From positions 124,001 through 188,000 of the forward strand of contig NZ_JAATTV010000003.1 in NCBI RefSeq assembly GCF_013414195.1: a DNA stretch of 64,000 nt, read 5' to 3'. This stretch comes from Psychrobacter sp. BI730 (GTDB lineage Bacteria; Pseudomonadota; Gammaproteobacteria; Pseudomonadales; Moraxellaceae). The first letter of the stretch is position 1, and every line of letters starts with the position of its first letter. Below, one piece after another: positions 27,010 through 35,920 of this stretch. The translations under genes and the position numbers were made by a program. Below the pieces are notes generated by a model. The model did no database searches and was not told where the DNA came from. It saw only the letters and a list, made by a program, of their open reading frames with translations.

Positions 27010-27430
27010 AACTTAAACCTTGTAGATATCTATATTTTAATTTGTTTTATTAGCAATAGGCTCTGATACTGAGTACGAACATAATCTATCAATCATAAAT
27101 TAGGAGGTCGGTATCACAGTCATCTAAACCTACTATCATTGTTGCTTATTATACCAAATAGATAATGTATAGTTGCAGTTGAATATAATCAACGCTGTGT
27201 TCGGTTCACTAGAATCATATAACCAAGAGTTGCACGATTGGCAATTGGCCTATTAGTAGTTATACGATTGAGACTTACTGCATAAATAATGGCCCAATGA
27301 ATAATTACACAGCCATGTTGCGCAATCGTGACGGGTGGCTAAGTTATTGGTAGTTAAGTTCATTGTAGAATTGACCTTGTATAAACAAGCTCGTATAGTC
27401 GAAAAGACGTCGTTAACCATCTTATAGGAT
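27010..27430. other. Divergent intergenic region, tusA-like gene/bepA-like gene
   Basis: About 420 bases with no gene seen. It must carry promoters in both directions; no terminator or repeat was recognised. Confidence 0.4.
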
Positions 27431-29122
27431 ATGCACTTGTACCAGGCTAATAGAACGAAGCGACCTTACAGTAGCCACAAACCTTTAGTAGCCAAAAGCT
27501 CCGTAGGCTTACCAATTATGTTGTCTAAGCAAAAAGATAAACGTCATTTTATGAGTGTAGCTTTGCCAAATAGTATCAAGGTAGGGCTGTCAATGATGCT
27601 ACTAGCCATGGCTAGTGGTGCACATAGTCGTGAGAGTCAAATGTTGCCATTTGCTGATAGCTCGTGGCAAGTCACAGATCCGCAAACGCTAGATCTACCA
27701 AACCTGCGCGGACAAGGCTTAAGCTTTGCTGAGCAATATCAAAATAAAATGCTTGGCGAGTGGTCATTACAGAATATCAATGGCCGCGTCAGAATGGAAC
27801 ATGATCCTTGGGTACAAGAAACGATAAAAGACATGACGTGGCGTCTCAATGCCCAAGCTCGTCAGCAAGCACCACTTGGCGTCGTTATCATTGATAACCC
27901 CAGTATCAATGCCTTTGCAGCGCCTGGCGGCGTAATAGGTATCAATACTGGAACGATACTGTCAGCTAGTAGCATGGATGAGCTGGCAAGCGTCGTCGCG
28001 CATGAAGTTGCGCATATCAGTCAACGACACTACGAAAGCGGCGCTGACGAACGTAAAAAAGCCTTGCTGATGCAGCTAGGCGGTATGCTAGCCGCGATTG
28101 CTGCCTCAGCTGTCGATGGTGATGCCGCTGCAGCTGTGATGATGGGCAGTCAGACAGCCTCTATGAATAGCAGCATGGCGTTTAGCCGCAGTAATGAACG
28201 TGAGGCTGACCGAGTAGGGATGCAGATTATGACCCAAGCGGGTTATGATCCTCGGGCGATGCCACGGTTCTTTGCCACGATGAATCAACAGAGTCAGTTA
28301 AATCAAGTTGAGAATCAATTTTTACCGAGTTTTGTGCGCTCACATCCTCTGAGTAATGAGCGGTTGAGCGAGTCACAAAGTCGCGCTCAGCAGTATCCAG
28401 CGCTCTCATTGAGCCAACAGCAGCGCCATCAGTCGTTATTTGATTTACTGTATTGGCGTGTGCAAGTGACTGGTAAACACGCATCCGAAGTGACGTTGAC
28501 AACGGCCGCCAAAAACAGTCTTGGGGCCAAACTTGCGCTAATGCATTGGTATGGAGAGCAGCAGCGTTTTACAGATGCCAACAAGGTATTGGCCGAGATA
28601 AATGCGTTATCAAATACGCAGCGTCAGAGTTTAGAGCCTCTATTATCGATTACCCACAGTCAGTTATTGAGTGAACATGGTAAGTGGCAACAAACCGTAG
28701 ATGTCTTAGAGAGCCAGCAGCGTCTATATCCGGAGCGCCGTGATTTACGTCTTTATCTGGCCGAAGCGCTGACTAATAGTAATCAACCGATAAAAGCTCA
28801 AGCGTTGTTGAAACCACTAACAGAACAGCAGCCAAGCGATCGTTATGCATGGCAAAGCTTGCAACTCGCCAATGAAAAACTTGCTAAGACCACCACCTCA
28901 CCACAACTAGCCAATATAGCGACGATTAATGCATTGCGCTATCGCAGTTATGATCAGCTATGGAATGGGCGTTATGAGAGTGCGCTGACCTCTTTGACAC
29001 AAGCCAAACAATTGACGGAAAACCTACAAACCACGGAACAAGCCAATAGTGCGCATCCGTTATTGGCCAATATTAATGCAGAACTCAAAGCAATAAAAAC
29101 CGCCAAAGACTTTAAGCCCTAG
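27431..29122 (+). CDS. bepA: M48 metalloprotease with TPR domain (BepA/YfgC-like)
   Basis: Periplasmic protease/chaperone for outer-membrane assembly (LptD, BAM). Zinc motif HEVAH (residues 191-195) and third ligand Glu in EREAD (E258) are intact. The C-terminal half is helical with TPR-like spacing. The hydrophobic signal segment SIKVGLSMMLLAMASGAHS starts only at residue 46, so the true start may be ATG 27518 or ATG 27551; no start has a well-placed ribosome binding site. Confidence 0.88.
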   Translation: MHLYQANRTKRPYSSHKPLVAKSSVGLPIMLSKQKDKRHFMSVALPNSIKVGLSMMLLAMASGAHSRESQMLPFADSSWQVTDPQTLDLPNLRGQGLSFAEQYQNKMLGEWSLQNINGRVRMEHDPWVQETIKDMTWRLNAQARQQAPLGVVIIDNPSINAFAAPGGVIGINTGTILSASSMDELASVVAHEVAHISQRHYESGADERKKALLMQLGGMLAAIAASAVDGDAAAAVMMGSQTASMNSSMAFSRSNEREADRVGMQIMTQAGYDPRAMPRFFATMNQQSQLNQVENQFLPSFVRSHPLSNERLSESQSRAQQYPALSLSQQQRHQSLFDLLYWRVQVTGKHASEVTLTTAAKNSLGAKLALMHWYGEQQRFTDANKVLAEINALSNTQRQSLEPLLSITHSQLLSEHGKWQQTVDVLESQQRLYPERRDLRLYLAEALTNSNQPIKAQALLKPLTEQQPSDRYAWQSLQLANEKLAKTTTSPQLANIATINALRYRSYDQLWNGRYESALTSLTQAKQLTENLQTTEQANSAHPLLANINAELKAIKTAKDFKP

Positions 29123-29164
29123 GCGGTTATTTGTACAGATTAGCCTGCCAATCAATAGCAAGTG

Positions 29165-29614
29165 CTAGCCTTGTAGCGCATCTTTGACCATTTTAGAAAT
29201 CAAAGCAGGATCAGCACGGCCAGCTGTTTTGTTCTTTAAGACACCCATGACGCTGCCCATATCACGCATAGACGTAGCACCTTGCTCAGCGATTTCAGCA
29301 TTTACCAATGCCATGATCTCGTCTTGATTCATTTGCTGCGGCATAAACTCGTTGATAATATCAATCTCAAACTGCTCTTTGGTGGCTAAGTCATCACGGC
29401 CATTTTCTGTAAAAATAGTTAGTGACTCTTGGCGCTGCTTTAGCTGTTTTTGCAAAACTTCTAATACTTGCGCATCATCAAGTTCTGTCTGACGGTCAAT
29501 CTCGATTTGTTTCACTACTGATTGTACGTTGCGCAGTACTTTGACGCGCTCAAGCTCACGAGCTTTCATTGAAACTTTGATATTATCTGATAACGTCTGT
29601 TTAAGTTGGCTCAC
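29165..29614 (-). CDS. yqeY: GatB/YqeY domain protein
   Basis: 149 residues, the full family length. Two helical parts: MKARELERVKVLRNV at the N terminus and a C-terminal tRNA-binding-like tail (MRDMGSVMGVLKNKTAGRADPA). Resembles the tail domain of GatB; its role as a stand-alone protein is not settled. It follows rpsU on the same strand, a widespread arrangement. Confidence 0.93.
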   Translation of the reverse strand: MSQLKQTLSDNIKVSMKARELERVKVLRNVQSVVKQIEIDRQTELDDAQVLEVLQKQLKQRQESLTIFTENGRDDLATKEQFEIDIINEFMPQQMNQDEIMALVNAEIAEQGATSMRDMGSVMGVLKNKTAGRADPALISKMVKDALQG

Positions 29615-29742
29615 TGCTATTATCCTTATCGATCTGTTAAATGCTATTCGTTAGAGGTCGTTTGTTAAATTTTAGAACAAAACCTGCTGATAGTGGTTTT
29701 AATAAAAAATTATGTCAGCAGTAATAACAAAAATTGTAGCAT

Positions 29743-29780
29743 AAAAAACGCCACTGATATCGATTGATAACAGTGGCGTT
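29743..29780 (-). terminator. Terminator of rpsU
   Basis: Stem AACGCCACTG/CAGTGGCGTT, then six T on the minus strand; 37 bases beyond the rpsU stop. Confidence 0.85.
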
Positions 29781-29816
29781 AGTGTAGCGCTTGTACTTAG
29801 CTAATCAGATTACTGA

Positions 29817-30032
29817 TTAGTACATACGAGTGGTACGAATAGTTTCGCGTTGTAACTTCTTCTTATAACGCTTTACGGCAGCAGCTTTTTTACGCTTACG
29901 TACTTGCGTTGGCTTTTCATAAAACTCACGCTTACGTACGTCTGATAATACACCAGCTTTTTCACAAGCACGTTTAAAACGACGGATAGCGATATCAACT
30001 GGTTCGTTTTCTTTAACCTTAACTGCAGGCAT
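29817..30032 (-). CDS. rpsU: 30S ribosomal protein S21
   Basis: 71 residues, very basic, with the family sequence [20 protein letters not shown] and [22 protein letters not shown] precedes the ATG. A terminator separates it from yqeY; dnaG and rpoD, often next to it, are not in this part of the window. Confidence 0.97.
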
Positions 30033-30357
30033 GAAGACTCCTCGATTAGGATGAGATATAAGGGCATTAGTTTGGCTGTGTATTAGTATTTAGCCGTAAT
30101 ATCTCAAGATTACAGGCATCAGCTCAAACTAGGACAATTCTTACGCATTAGCGTAAGGGCAGGTATTTTAATAAAAAATATCAACAAAGTCAATGATTTT
30201 AAGCATTTATTGCCGATAGATTGTTCAATTAGATAGCTATTTGAATTTGGCTCTCAAACTATGAATTCGACATATATACAACGCTTTATCAATAAAAAAT
30301 CCCTACCGTCTATAACGGTTTGATTGGAGTTTATGCTATGATAATTCCCATATTATA
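30033..30357. other. Spacer between rpsU and the MITE
   Basis: AT-rich with no gene. It holds the rpsU promoter (minus strand). A short inverted repeat ACCGTCTATAACGGT lies at about 30305-30320. Confidence 0.35.
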
Positions 30358-30682
30358 GGGTCTATTGAACATTCAAATATTAGGGCTGCTGATGGCTAAA
30401 GTTACACCAAACTAGGCGAAAACCGACGATAATGTCGAGACCTTAGCTAGGTTTTCAACAACGGTTGGGGTAATTTTAGCATCAGCCTTGAGAACGGATC
30501 GAGCAAAGCACTGCTTTGCCCGTTCGCAAGGCAAGAGCTGTGCTCGAGTGGAGGGCAGTACTCTTTTTTGTCAATATATGGCGAAATAGTTTAACCTAGA
30601 ATGACTAGGCTTCAACAATTTTACTGCATATTGTCTAAGAAATAGTGACTGCCAGCACCACATTTGAAAGTTCAATAGACCC
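30358..30682. mobile_element. 325-bp non-coding MITE with 21-bp inverted ends
   Basis: The left end GGGTCTATTGAACATTCAAAT (30358-30378) is matched by its inverse at 30662-30682 with one mismatch. Both ends are flanked by TA (30356-30357 and 30683-30684), a possible 2-bp target duplication. The interior has no reading frame of note but has a hairpin GCAAAGCACTGCTTTGC near 30493. The pattern fits a miniature element moved in trans by an IS630- or IS5/IS427-type transposase; which one cannot be told. It ends 48 bases before the next gene. Confidence 0.8.
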
Positions 30683-30730
30683 TAGTAAGCCTATGAACCG
30701 TTTTGTGTGTATTTTATTGAGGATGTTGGA

Positions 30731-31102
30731 ATGAAAAAGACAGTATTTAACACGGCATTAAGCACCGCACTTATCGTAGCTTTAGGTGTGAGCGTGAGCG
30801 CTTGTAGTGGCGGCGAAGAGCATGAAGAAGTAATGGCAATCGATCGCGTTGACGAAGCTGCTGAACTTGCCATCAAAAATGCGCCACCAGCTGAAGAAAT
30901 GGAGTTCCCAGAGACAGCACCAATGCCAGCAGCTGATGCAGCGGGTACAGAAGCTGACGCTACGGCTACTGCCGAAGCAGGAACGGCTGACGCTGATACT
31001 GCAGAAGCCGCAGCTACCGATAGTACGGATACAGCCGCTGCTCCTACTGACAGCGCTGATATGGCGGCTACTGACGATACAGCTGCAGCCACTGCTGAGT
31101 AA
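30731..31102 (+). CDS. Low-complexity acidic lipoprotein
   Basis: 123 residues. The signal peptide MKKTVFNTALSTALIVALG ends in a lipobox VSAC. After a short charged stretch (EEHEEVMAIDRVDEAAELA) the rest is almost entirely Ala, Thr, Asp, Glu and Ser, with no fold recognised. The start at 30731 is chosen because MKK opens the signal peptide; an upstream start at 30707 would add 8 residues. Its promoter region contains the MITE. The next gene, a cytochrome lipoprotein, has a similar acidic Ala/Thr linker. Confidence 0.75.
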   Translation: MKKTVFNTALSTALIVALGVSVSACSGGEEHEEVMAIDRVDEAAELAIKNAPPAEEMEFPETAPMPAADAAGTEADATATAEAGTADADTAEAAATDSTDTAAAPTDSADMAATDDTAAATAE

Positions 31103-31227
31103 TTTAGTGGTCAATGGACTATTAGCTCAATTGAATATTAAGCAGTCGTTGGTCGTATACGTAAGTACTTTAAGCTGATATAACGTATCACTAATTGATT
31201 GCAGACTGATTAAGTAAGGATAAAACC

Positions 31228-31746
31228 ATGATTGATATACAACCGTATATGAACAAGCTGAAATTGTCTGTGATCAGCATGAGTGTGGTATTTGCCATGA
31301 GTGCTTGTAGCGGTGATAACACAGCTACGGAAGAGCCTGCAGCAGCCGATGAGCCTGCTACCGCTGTAGAAGAAACAGCTGTAGCCGAAGGCGCGACGCT
31401 TGAGACTGTGGATGAGTCAGGAACAGAATCAGCAACAGTGTCTGCCGACATAGTAGATGAGGCAGTGGCAACACCTGAAACTAATTCTGAGCCTGAAGTG
31501 TTGGCCGCAGATGCAGGTGCTAAACTGTATGAATCAAACTGTCAGGTTTGTCATGCTGCAGGTTTGCTCGATGCGCCAAAGTATGGTGATACAGCGGCTT
31601 GGGCAGCTCGTCTAACCAAAGACAAAGAGACGCTATATATGCACTCGGCTAAAGGCTTTAATAAAATGCCAGCACAAGCGGTGAATGGTGTGACCGAAGC
31701 ACAAGTTAAAGCAGCTGTTGATTATATGCTAGCGTCGGTAAGCTGA
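31228..31746 (+). CDS. c-type cytochrome lipoprotein
   Basis: 172 residues. AAGGAT lies before the ATG at 31228. Signal peptide with lipobox AMSAC, an Ala/Glu/Thr-rich linker of about 65 residues, then a class I cytochrome c domain: one heme site CQVCH at about 111-115 and an axial Met probably in FNKMPAQ. Similar to cytochrome c5 domains. Probably a membrane-anchored electron carrier in the periplasm. A terminator follows. Confidence 0.88.
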   Translation: MIDIQPYMNKLKLSVISMSVVFAMSACSGDNTATEEPAAADEPATAVEETAVAEGATLETVDESGTESATVSADIVDEAVATPETNSEPEVLAADAGAKLYESNCQVCHAAGLLDAPKYGDTAAWAARLTKDKETLYMHSAKGFNKMPAQAVNGVTEAQVKAAVDYMLASVS

Positions 31747-31792
31747 TACGGTATATATAGAGTATGTAAGCTATTGAAATTTGCTAAACTGG

Positions 31793-31824
31793 CCGTCATT
31801 GTGACTGACAATGACGGTTTTTTT
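31793..31824 (+). terminator. Terminator after cytochrome gene
   Basis: Stem CCGTCATTGT/ACAATGACGG, 5-base loop, then seven T. Confidence 0.88.
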
Positions 31825-31983
31825 ATGCACATTTTTTGTCATGCCAGTCTGAGAATATACAGCTGTATCAAGCGAATTCGAGATAGCGTGTGGCTGATTG
31901 TATTCGTTATCCAATCTCTCAAAATGATGTAAGATAAAAGTGCGATAAAAATAGCACGAAAACGAAAGTATAAAGGCAAAAGT

Positions 31984-33042
31984 ATGAAAGTATTGGGCTT
32001 AGAGACTTCTTGTGATGAGACGGGGCTGGCGATTTTTGATAGTGAGCAAATAAATAGCGACAACCAAGGTTTGGTCGGGCAAGTACTGTACTCTCAGATT
32101 GAGCTGCACGCACTTTATGGCGGCGTTGTGCCTGAGCTTGCCAGTCGCGATCATATTCGTAAGCTCGTGCCGTTATTGAACGAGCTGCTAGAACAGTGCG
32201 ATATGAAAAAAACCGACATTGATGCGATTGCCTATACTAAAGGGCCTGGTCTTATTGGTGCATTGATGACAGGCGCACTATTTGGTCGTAGCTTAGCATA
32301 TGGTTTAGATATTCCAGCGATTGGTATTCATCATATGGAAGGGCACCTTTTGGCGCCGCTTATGGGTGCAAACCCTCCGGCGTTTCCTTTTGTCTCGCTA
32401 CTAGTATCTGGTGGGCACACGTTACTGATTGCTGCTCACGGTGTTGGACAATATGAGATATTGGGCGAGTCGATAGATGATGCGGCGGGTGAGTGCTTTG
32501 ATAAAGCAGCTAAAATGCTAGGCCTGCCTTATCCTGGCGGCCCTAATATTGCCAAACTGGCAGAAAATGGCAACCCTGATGCCTATGCACTACCAAGACC
32601 AATGCTACATCGCGGTCTAGACTTTTCGTTTAGTGGCATGAAAACAGCCGTACATAATCTGATTAAAGATACGCCACATTCAGGAGGGTCGGGTAATGGC
32701 GCTGACAGCGATCCACAGATTCGTGCTGATATTGCCGCTAGCTTTCAGCATGCAGTGGTCGACACGCTAGTGAAGAAGTGCGTCAAAGCACTCAAGCAAG
32801 CACATATGAGCCGCTTAGTGATTGCGGGCGGGGTCAGTGCCAATACTCATTTGCGCGAGACGTTAGAAGCGGAACTGGCTAAGATCAATGCAACGGTTCA
32901 TTATGCACCGCCTGCGCTATGTACGGACAATGGCGCGATGATTGCTTATGCAGGTTTTGAGCGCTTGCAAGCAGGACAATCTGATGATTTGGCCGTTAGC
33001 TGTATTCCGCGTTGGCCAATGACAGAGTTGCCAGCCGTATAA
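31984..33042 (+). CDS. tsaD: tRNA N6-threonylcarbamoyladenosine transferase subunit TsaD
   Basis: 352 residues. It transfers the threonylcarbamoyl group to A37 of ANN-decoding tRNAs. ASKHA fold: start [17 protein letters not shown], metal-binding [36 protein letters not shown], and [11 protein letters not shown] at the end. Typical neighbour of rpsU in gammaproteobacteria (here separated by the MITE and two lipoproteins). Confidence 0.97.
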   Translation: MKVLGLETSCDETGLAIFDSEQINSDNQGLVGQVLYSQIELHALYGGVVPELASRDHIRKLVPLLNELLEQCDMKKTDIDAIAYTKGPGLIGALMTGALFGRSLAYGLDIPAIGIHHMEGHLLAPLMGANPPAFPFVSLLVSGGHTLLIAAHGVGQYEILGESIDDAAGECFDKAAKMLGLPYPGGPNIAKLAENGNPDAYALPRPMLHRGLDFSFSGMKTAVHNLIKDTPHSGGSGNGADSDPQIRADIAASFQHAVVDTLVKKCVKALKQAHMSRLVIAGGVSANTHLRETLEAELAKINATVHYAPPALCTDNGAMIAYAGFERLQAGQSDDLAVSCIPRWPMTELPAV

Positions 33043-33086
33043 CTGAGCATTTGGTCCAACACGTTTATATGAATTAAGGACAGTCT

Positions 33087-33458
33087 ATGCAGTGGCTTGC
33101 TATTGGTTTGGGCGCAGCATTCGGTGCTTGCCTGCGAGCCTGGCTATCGCGTTTCAATGCCTTAAATGGTTGGGTGCCACTCGGTACCCTGAGCGCCAAT
33201 ATTTTAGGCGGACTGCTGATAGGGCTGGCGCTTGTGTGGTTTGAACGTATGGGAAGTAATCTATCTGATCATGTACGCGTGTTTGTGATAACAGGATTTT
33301 TGGGTGGATTGACGACTTTTAGTACGTTTAGTGCAGAGGTATTTGGCTTTATCCATGACGGGCGGCTTCTGGCAGGATTGGCGCTCATAGGTTTGCATGT
33401 TGGGCTAACGTTACTCGCAACTGCGCTTGGGTTTTACTTCTTTAAGCTGGTTTTGTAG
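33087..33458 (+). CDS. crcB: Fluoride channel CrcB/Fluc
   Basis: 123 residues with four membrane helices. Signature [15 protein letters not shown] and the Na+-site/pore stretch [15 protein letters not shown]. Works as a dual-topology dimer exporting fluoride. It follows tsaD by 44 bases; no fluoride riboswitch is visible before it. Confidence 0.94.
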   Translation: MQWLAIGLGAAFGACLRAWLSRFNALNGWVPLGTLSANILGGLLIGLALVWFERMGSNLSDHVRVFVITGFLGGLTTFSTFSAEVFGFIHDGRLLAGLALIGLHVGLTLLATALGFYFFKLVL

Positions 33459-33682
33459 CCGTTGATAAGTATTAATCGTTTAAGAGTCTGTTATAAGTGG
33501 TTCCACTATATCAGTCTGTTATAAGTAGTCTATTAATACGTTTGGAGAGTGAAATAGCGGGTTCCGTTGGGATATACCTTATTAACTTATATGATAATAA
33601 AAGTATAGCTCGATAACTACATTCTGATCAAAATTTTAAGGGAATCTATAAAATAAGAAAAATATTATAAGATGGAGAAATC
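33459..33682. repeat. Direct repeat AGTCTGTTATAAGT (two copies) at start of AT-rich island
   Basis: The 14-mer occurs at 33485-33498 and 33513-33526, 28 bases apart. This marks the change from crcB to the AT-rich island. No gene here. Confidence 0.5.
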
Positions 33683-33955
33683 ATGACTTACGACTTTAAA
33701 GATGTAAAAATAAGTAGAGAGTTTAGATACTCTCTTGGAAAAGAAATAACCACAGGCAAGTGCTATTTGTCTTTTCCACTAAGAAATAGCTATGTTGATT
33801 ATATAGAGTATTATGAGCTATCTCTTAAGCAGCTTAATATTTTCATAAAAAACGAAGAAGAGTTATTAGATTTTTTAGATAAGTGTAAGAGAAGAAAGAA
33901 AGATGAGCTGATGGCATTTTTTCCTATAGCCCCAATTCGAGGATATCCAACCTGA
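33683..33955 (+). CDS. Hypothetical protein, 90 residues, AT-rich
   Basis: GGAG stands 7-10 bases before ATG 33683. An acidic/aromatic soluble protein with a patterned middle (YVDYIEYYELSLKQL) and a KRRKKDE patch; no signal or membrane segment. Not recognised. AT-richer than crcB and metR. Its small size, single-gene character and neighbour at 34195 recall orphan immunity genes of polymorphic-toxin loci, but no toxin is present. Confidence 0.65.
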   Translation: MTYDFKDVKISREFRYSLGKEITTGKCYLSFPLRNSYVDYIEYYELSLKQLNIFIKNEEELLDFLDKCKRRKKDELMAFFPIAPIRGYPT

Positions 33956-34194
33956 AAAATGTGAAGTATAGAGAAGAGTGTTAGATTTTCACATGAACAG
34001 AATTACCAAGATTGTCTATAAAATCGTAATAGCGACACATCAAAGTTGTTAATAATTTTGTCTAAATTAGAATAGGAGACGCAAAGAGACTTTAAGTTAC
34101 AGGTATACGGCCTAGTGTTCGACGCCTGTATAGCGCATCGAACATCAATATTAGACCTCGTGGAAAAGTAGCAGAGGAAAATCAGGAAAACCAA

Positions 34195-34614
34195 ATGTCA
34201 AATGATTATAATATTGTGGATAATATAAATATATTAAATGACCCAAAAATAGATGTGATTACTAAGAATAGCATTGCTATTTCCTTATCTGAGACAGCAG
34301 ACAAAAGAGTTTTGTATTGCTTACACGATCTTATAAAAAATCCTCTTTATAAAAATATGAGGGGCACGTTTGTGTACTGTTTAAGAAGTTTTCCGTCAGA
34401 AGGCTCTTTTAGTCTTGCTATAGAGCTAGTTCTGACTGGAAACTTTGAAGTAGCGCATGAGGCTTTCGAAATACTAGACAATGTTAAAGAAAAAATTGAT
34501 CAAGAAGTTGTAAGAGCTAGCTACGATAAGGTTTCAACATTTTATGAAAATAATAGTGAATATGAGGAATGGCGTAAATTTCTAATAGAAGATCTTATGA
34601 GTATGTTCGACTAA
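34195..34614 (+). CDS. Hypothetical protein, 139 residues, helical (HEAT-like)
   Basis: AGGAAAACC precedes ATG 34195. The protein is helical, with paired-helix spacing (DKRVLYCLHDLIKNP, then GTFVYCLRSF, then FEVAHEAFEIL) that looks like two or three HEAT-type repeats. Some immunity proteins have this shape, which is the only basis for suggesting that role. AT-rich and unlike flanking core genes. In front of it, the frame through about 34104-34194 is open and could be the end of a lost coding sequence. Confidence 0.65.
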   Translation: MSNDYNIVDNINILNDPKIDVITKNSIAISLSETADKRVLYCLHDLIKNPLYKNMRGTFVYCLRSFPSEGSFSLAIELVLTGNFEVAHEAFEILDNVKEKIDQEVVRASYDKVSTFYENNSEYEEWRKFLIEDLMSMFD

Positions 34615-34661
34615 CTGTGAAATATTTAACGAAAATTACCTATCTAAATCTGTATCTAATC

Positions 34662-34856
34662 TTAGTAGTTCAAGTCCTTGAGCTTTGTTGCCATAACAGC
34701 GCTTATGGTAAATAAAAATAATGATCCAAAAGCTCACTGCATGTACACAACGAAGTACACCGCTGGCACTTCAACAACTCAAACCATTGCTATTACTAGC
34801 CTACAGCCAAAGATTAAAGTCCTCACTAGGGAACCATTATTTACCATAACATTCAT
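34662..34856 (-). pseudogene. Possible relic of a small membrane protein with two in-frame TGA codons
   Basis: One minus-strand frame runs from ATG 34856 to TAA 34662, interrupted only by TGA at 34779-34781 and 34734-34736. The conceptual product is hydrophobic around the stops (RLVIAMV, then VVEVPAVYFVVYMQ, then AFGSLFLFTISAVMATKLKDL); each stop could be a former TGG (Trp). Two stops in 65 codons is also what chance would give, so this is tentative. Confidence 0.25.
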
Positions 34857-34914
34857 TACGATATGAAAAGGTGATTAATATTTTATAACTATAAGAAAGT
34901 AATTAGTAATGAAA

Positions 34915-35805
34915 CTATAGCGGCTTCATAATCCCTTCCAATAAACTGGCAAACCCCTGCATATAGGCCGTATTTCGACTTGAAGTACGCGTTGCGGCGT
35001 ATAGCTGACAATGCACACCTTTTCCTAGTGGTCGCGAGACGACCCAACCTTTTTTCTCATATTCAGCCACTACCCAATCAGGTAATGCCGCTACACCGCG
35101 TTCACTAGCAACCAACTGAATCAGCATCGCCGTCAGCTCTGTGGTACGAATACTCGCAAAGCTCACCTCTGCAGGTGTCATAAAGTTGGCAATAATGTCG
35201 AGACGCTTAGCTTCCACTGGATAAGCAATCAAAGTCTCATCAGTCAAATTCATGGGCTCAATAAACTCTTGCGCTGCCAAATCATGCGTTGGTGAAAGAA
35301 CCAAGCGACTTTCATATTCGAATAGGGGCTGATAGCTGATACCGTCTATCGGTAAATCACTGGTAGTAATCAATAAATCAATATCACCTTCCATCAACAA
35401 ATGATGCGGCTCAGGCTCAAAGCCAGTCGCAAAATCCAGTTCCACATCCGACCACTCACGGCGATAGTGGTTAAGTATCGGCATAAGCCAATCAAAGCAG
35501 CTATGGCACTCTGATGCTAGGCGTAATCTACCTGCTTGGCCGTGAGCCAAGCGTTTAAGGTTGGATTTTGTGCGAGTAACTTGTGGTAGGATATTGTCTG
35601 CCAATGCCAATACTGCTTTACCTGCTGGCGTAAAACTAAGCGGGCGCGTCCGACGATTGACTAAGCTAATGTCGTAATAGTTCTCAAGCTCTTTCAGTTG
35701 ATGCGAAACGGCCGAGGCAGTAACGTGTAGCTCATCTGCCGCTGCTGCAAGTGAACCATGCGCTCGTAGCGCGGTTAACGTATTAAGATGACGTAGCTCA
35801 AGCAT
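34915..35805 (-). CDS. metR: LysR-type regulator, MetR-like
   Basis: 296 residues. N-terminal winged HTH (LNTLTALRAHGSLAAAADEL) and a substrate domain with the MetR-type ECHSCFDWLMPIL, LIAYPVEAKRLD and ERGVAALPDWVV. MetR senses homocysteine and activates methionine genes such as metE. No methionine gene is in the window, so the target is unknown. It lies downstream of the pot transporter genes on the same strand with a 115-base gap. Confidence 0.85.
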   Translation of the reverse strand: MLELRHLNTLTALRAHGSLAAAADELHVTASAVSHQLKELENYYDISLVNRRTRPLSFTPAGKAVLALADNILPQVTRTKSNLKRLAHGQAGRLRLASECHSCFDWLMPILNHYRREWSDVELDFATGFEPEPHHLLMEGDIDLLITTSDLPIDGISYQPLFEYESRLVLSPTHDLAAQEFIEPMNLTDETLIAYPVEAKRLDIIANFMTPAEVSFASIRTTELTAMLIQLVASERGVAALPDWVVAEYEKKGWVVSRPLGKGVHCQLYAATRTSSRNTAYMQGFASLLEGIMKPL

Positions 35806-35920
35806 AATATAACCTAACCGCTAAGGTGAGAAAAATTCATTATAGTCAATATAGCACTGACTTTCACTCATAGTCCATTATTAATAAGCAGTTCATAAGC
35901 AATTAGTCAGCAATCAATAT

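Noticed and set aside
30691..31451. Long minus-strand Ala/Ser/Val-rich frames opposite the two lipoprotein genes
   Set aside because: Mirror images of low-complexity GCx codon stretches; the plus-strand genes have signal peptides, lipoboxes and a heme motif.
33043..33086. Fluoride riboswitch before crcB
   Set aside because: The gap is only 44 bases and shows no pseudoknot-type sequence.
34678..34866. 62-codon plus-strand frame starting at TTG
   Set aside because: No ribosome site and no protein-like pattern; the opposite strand offers a somewhat better, though also weak, reading.
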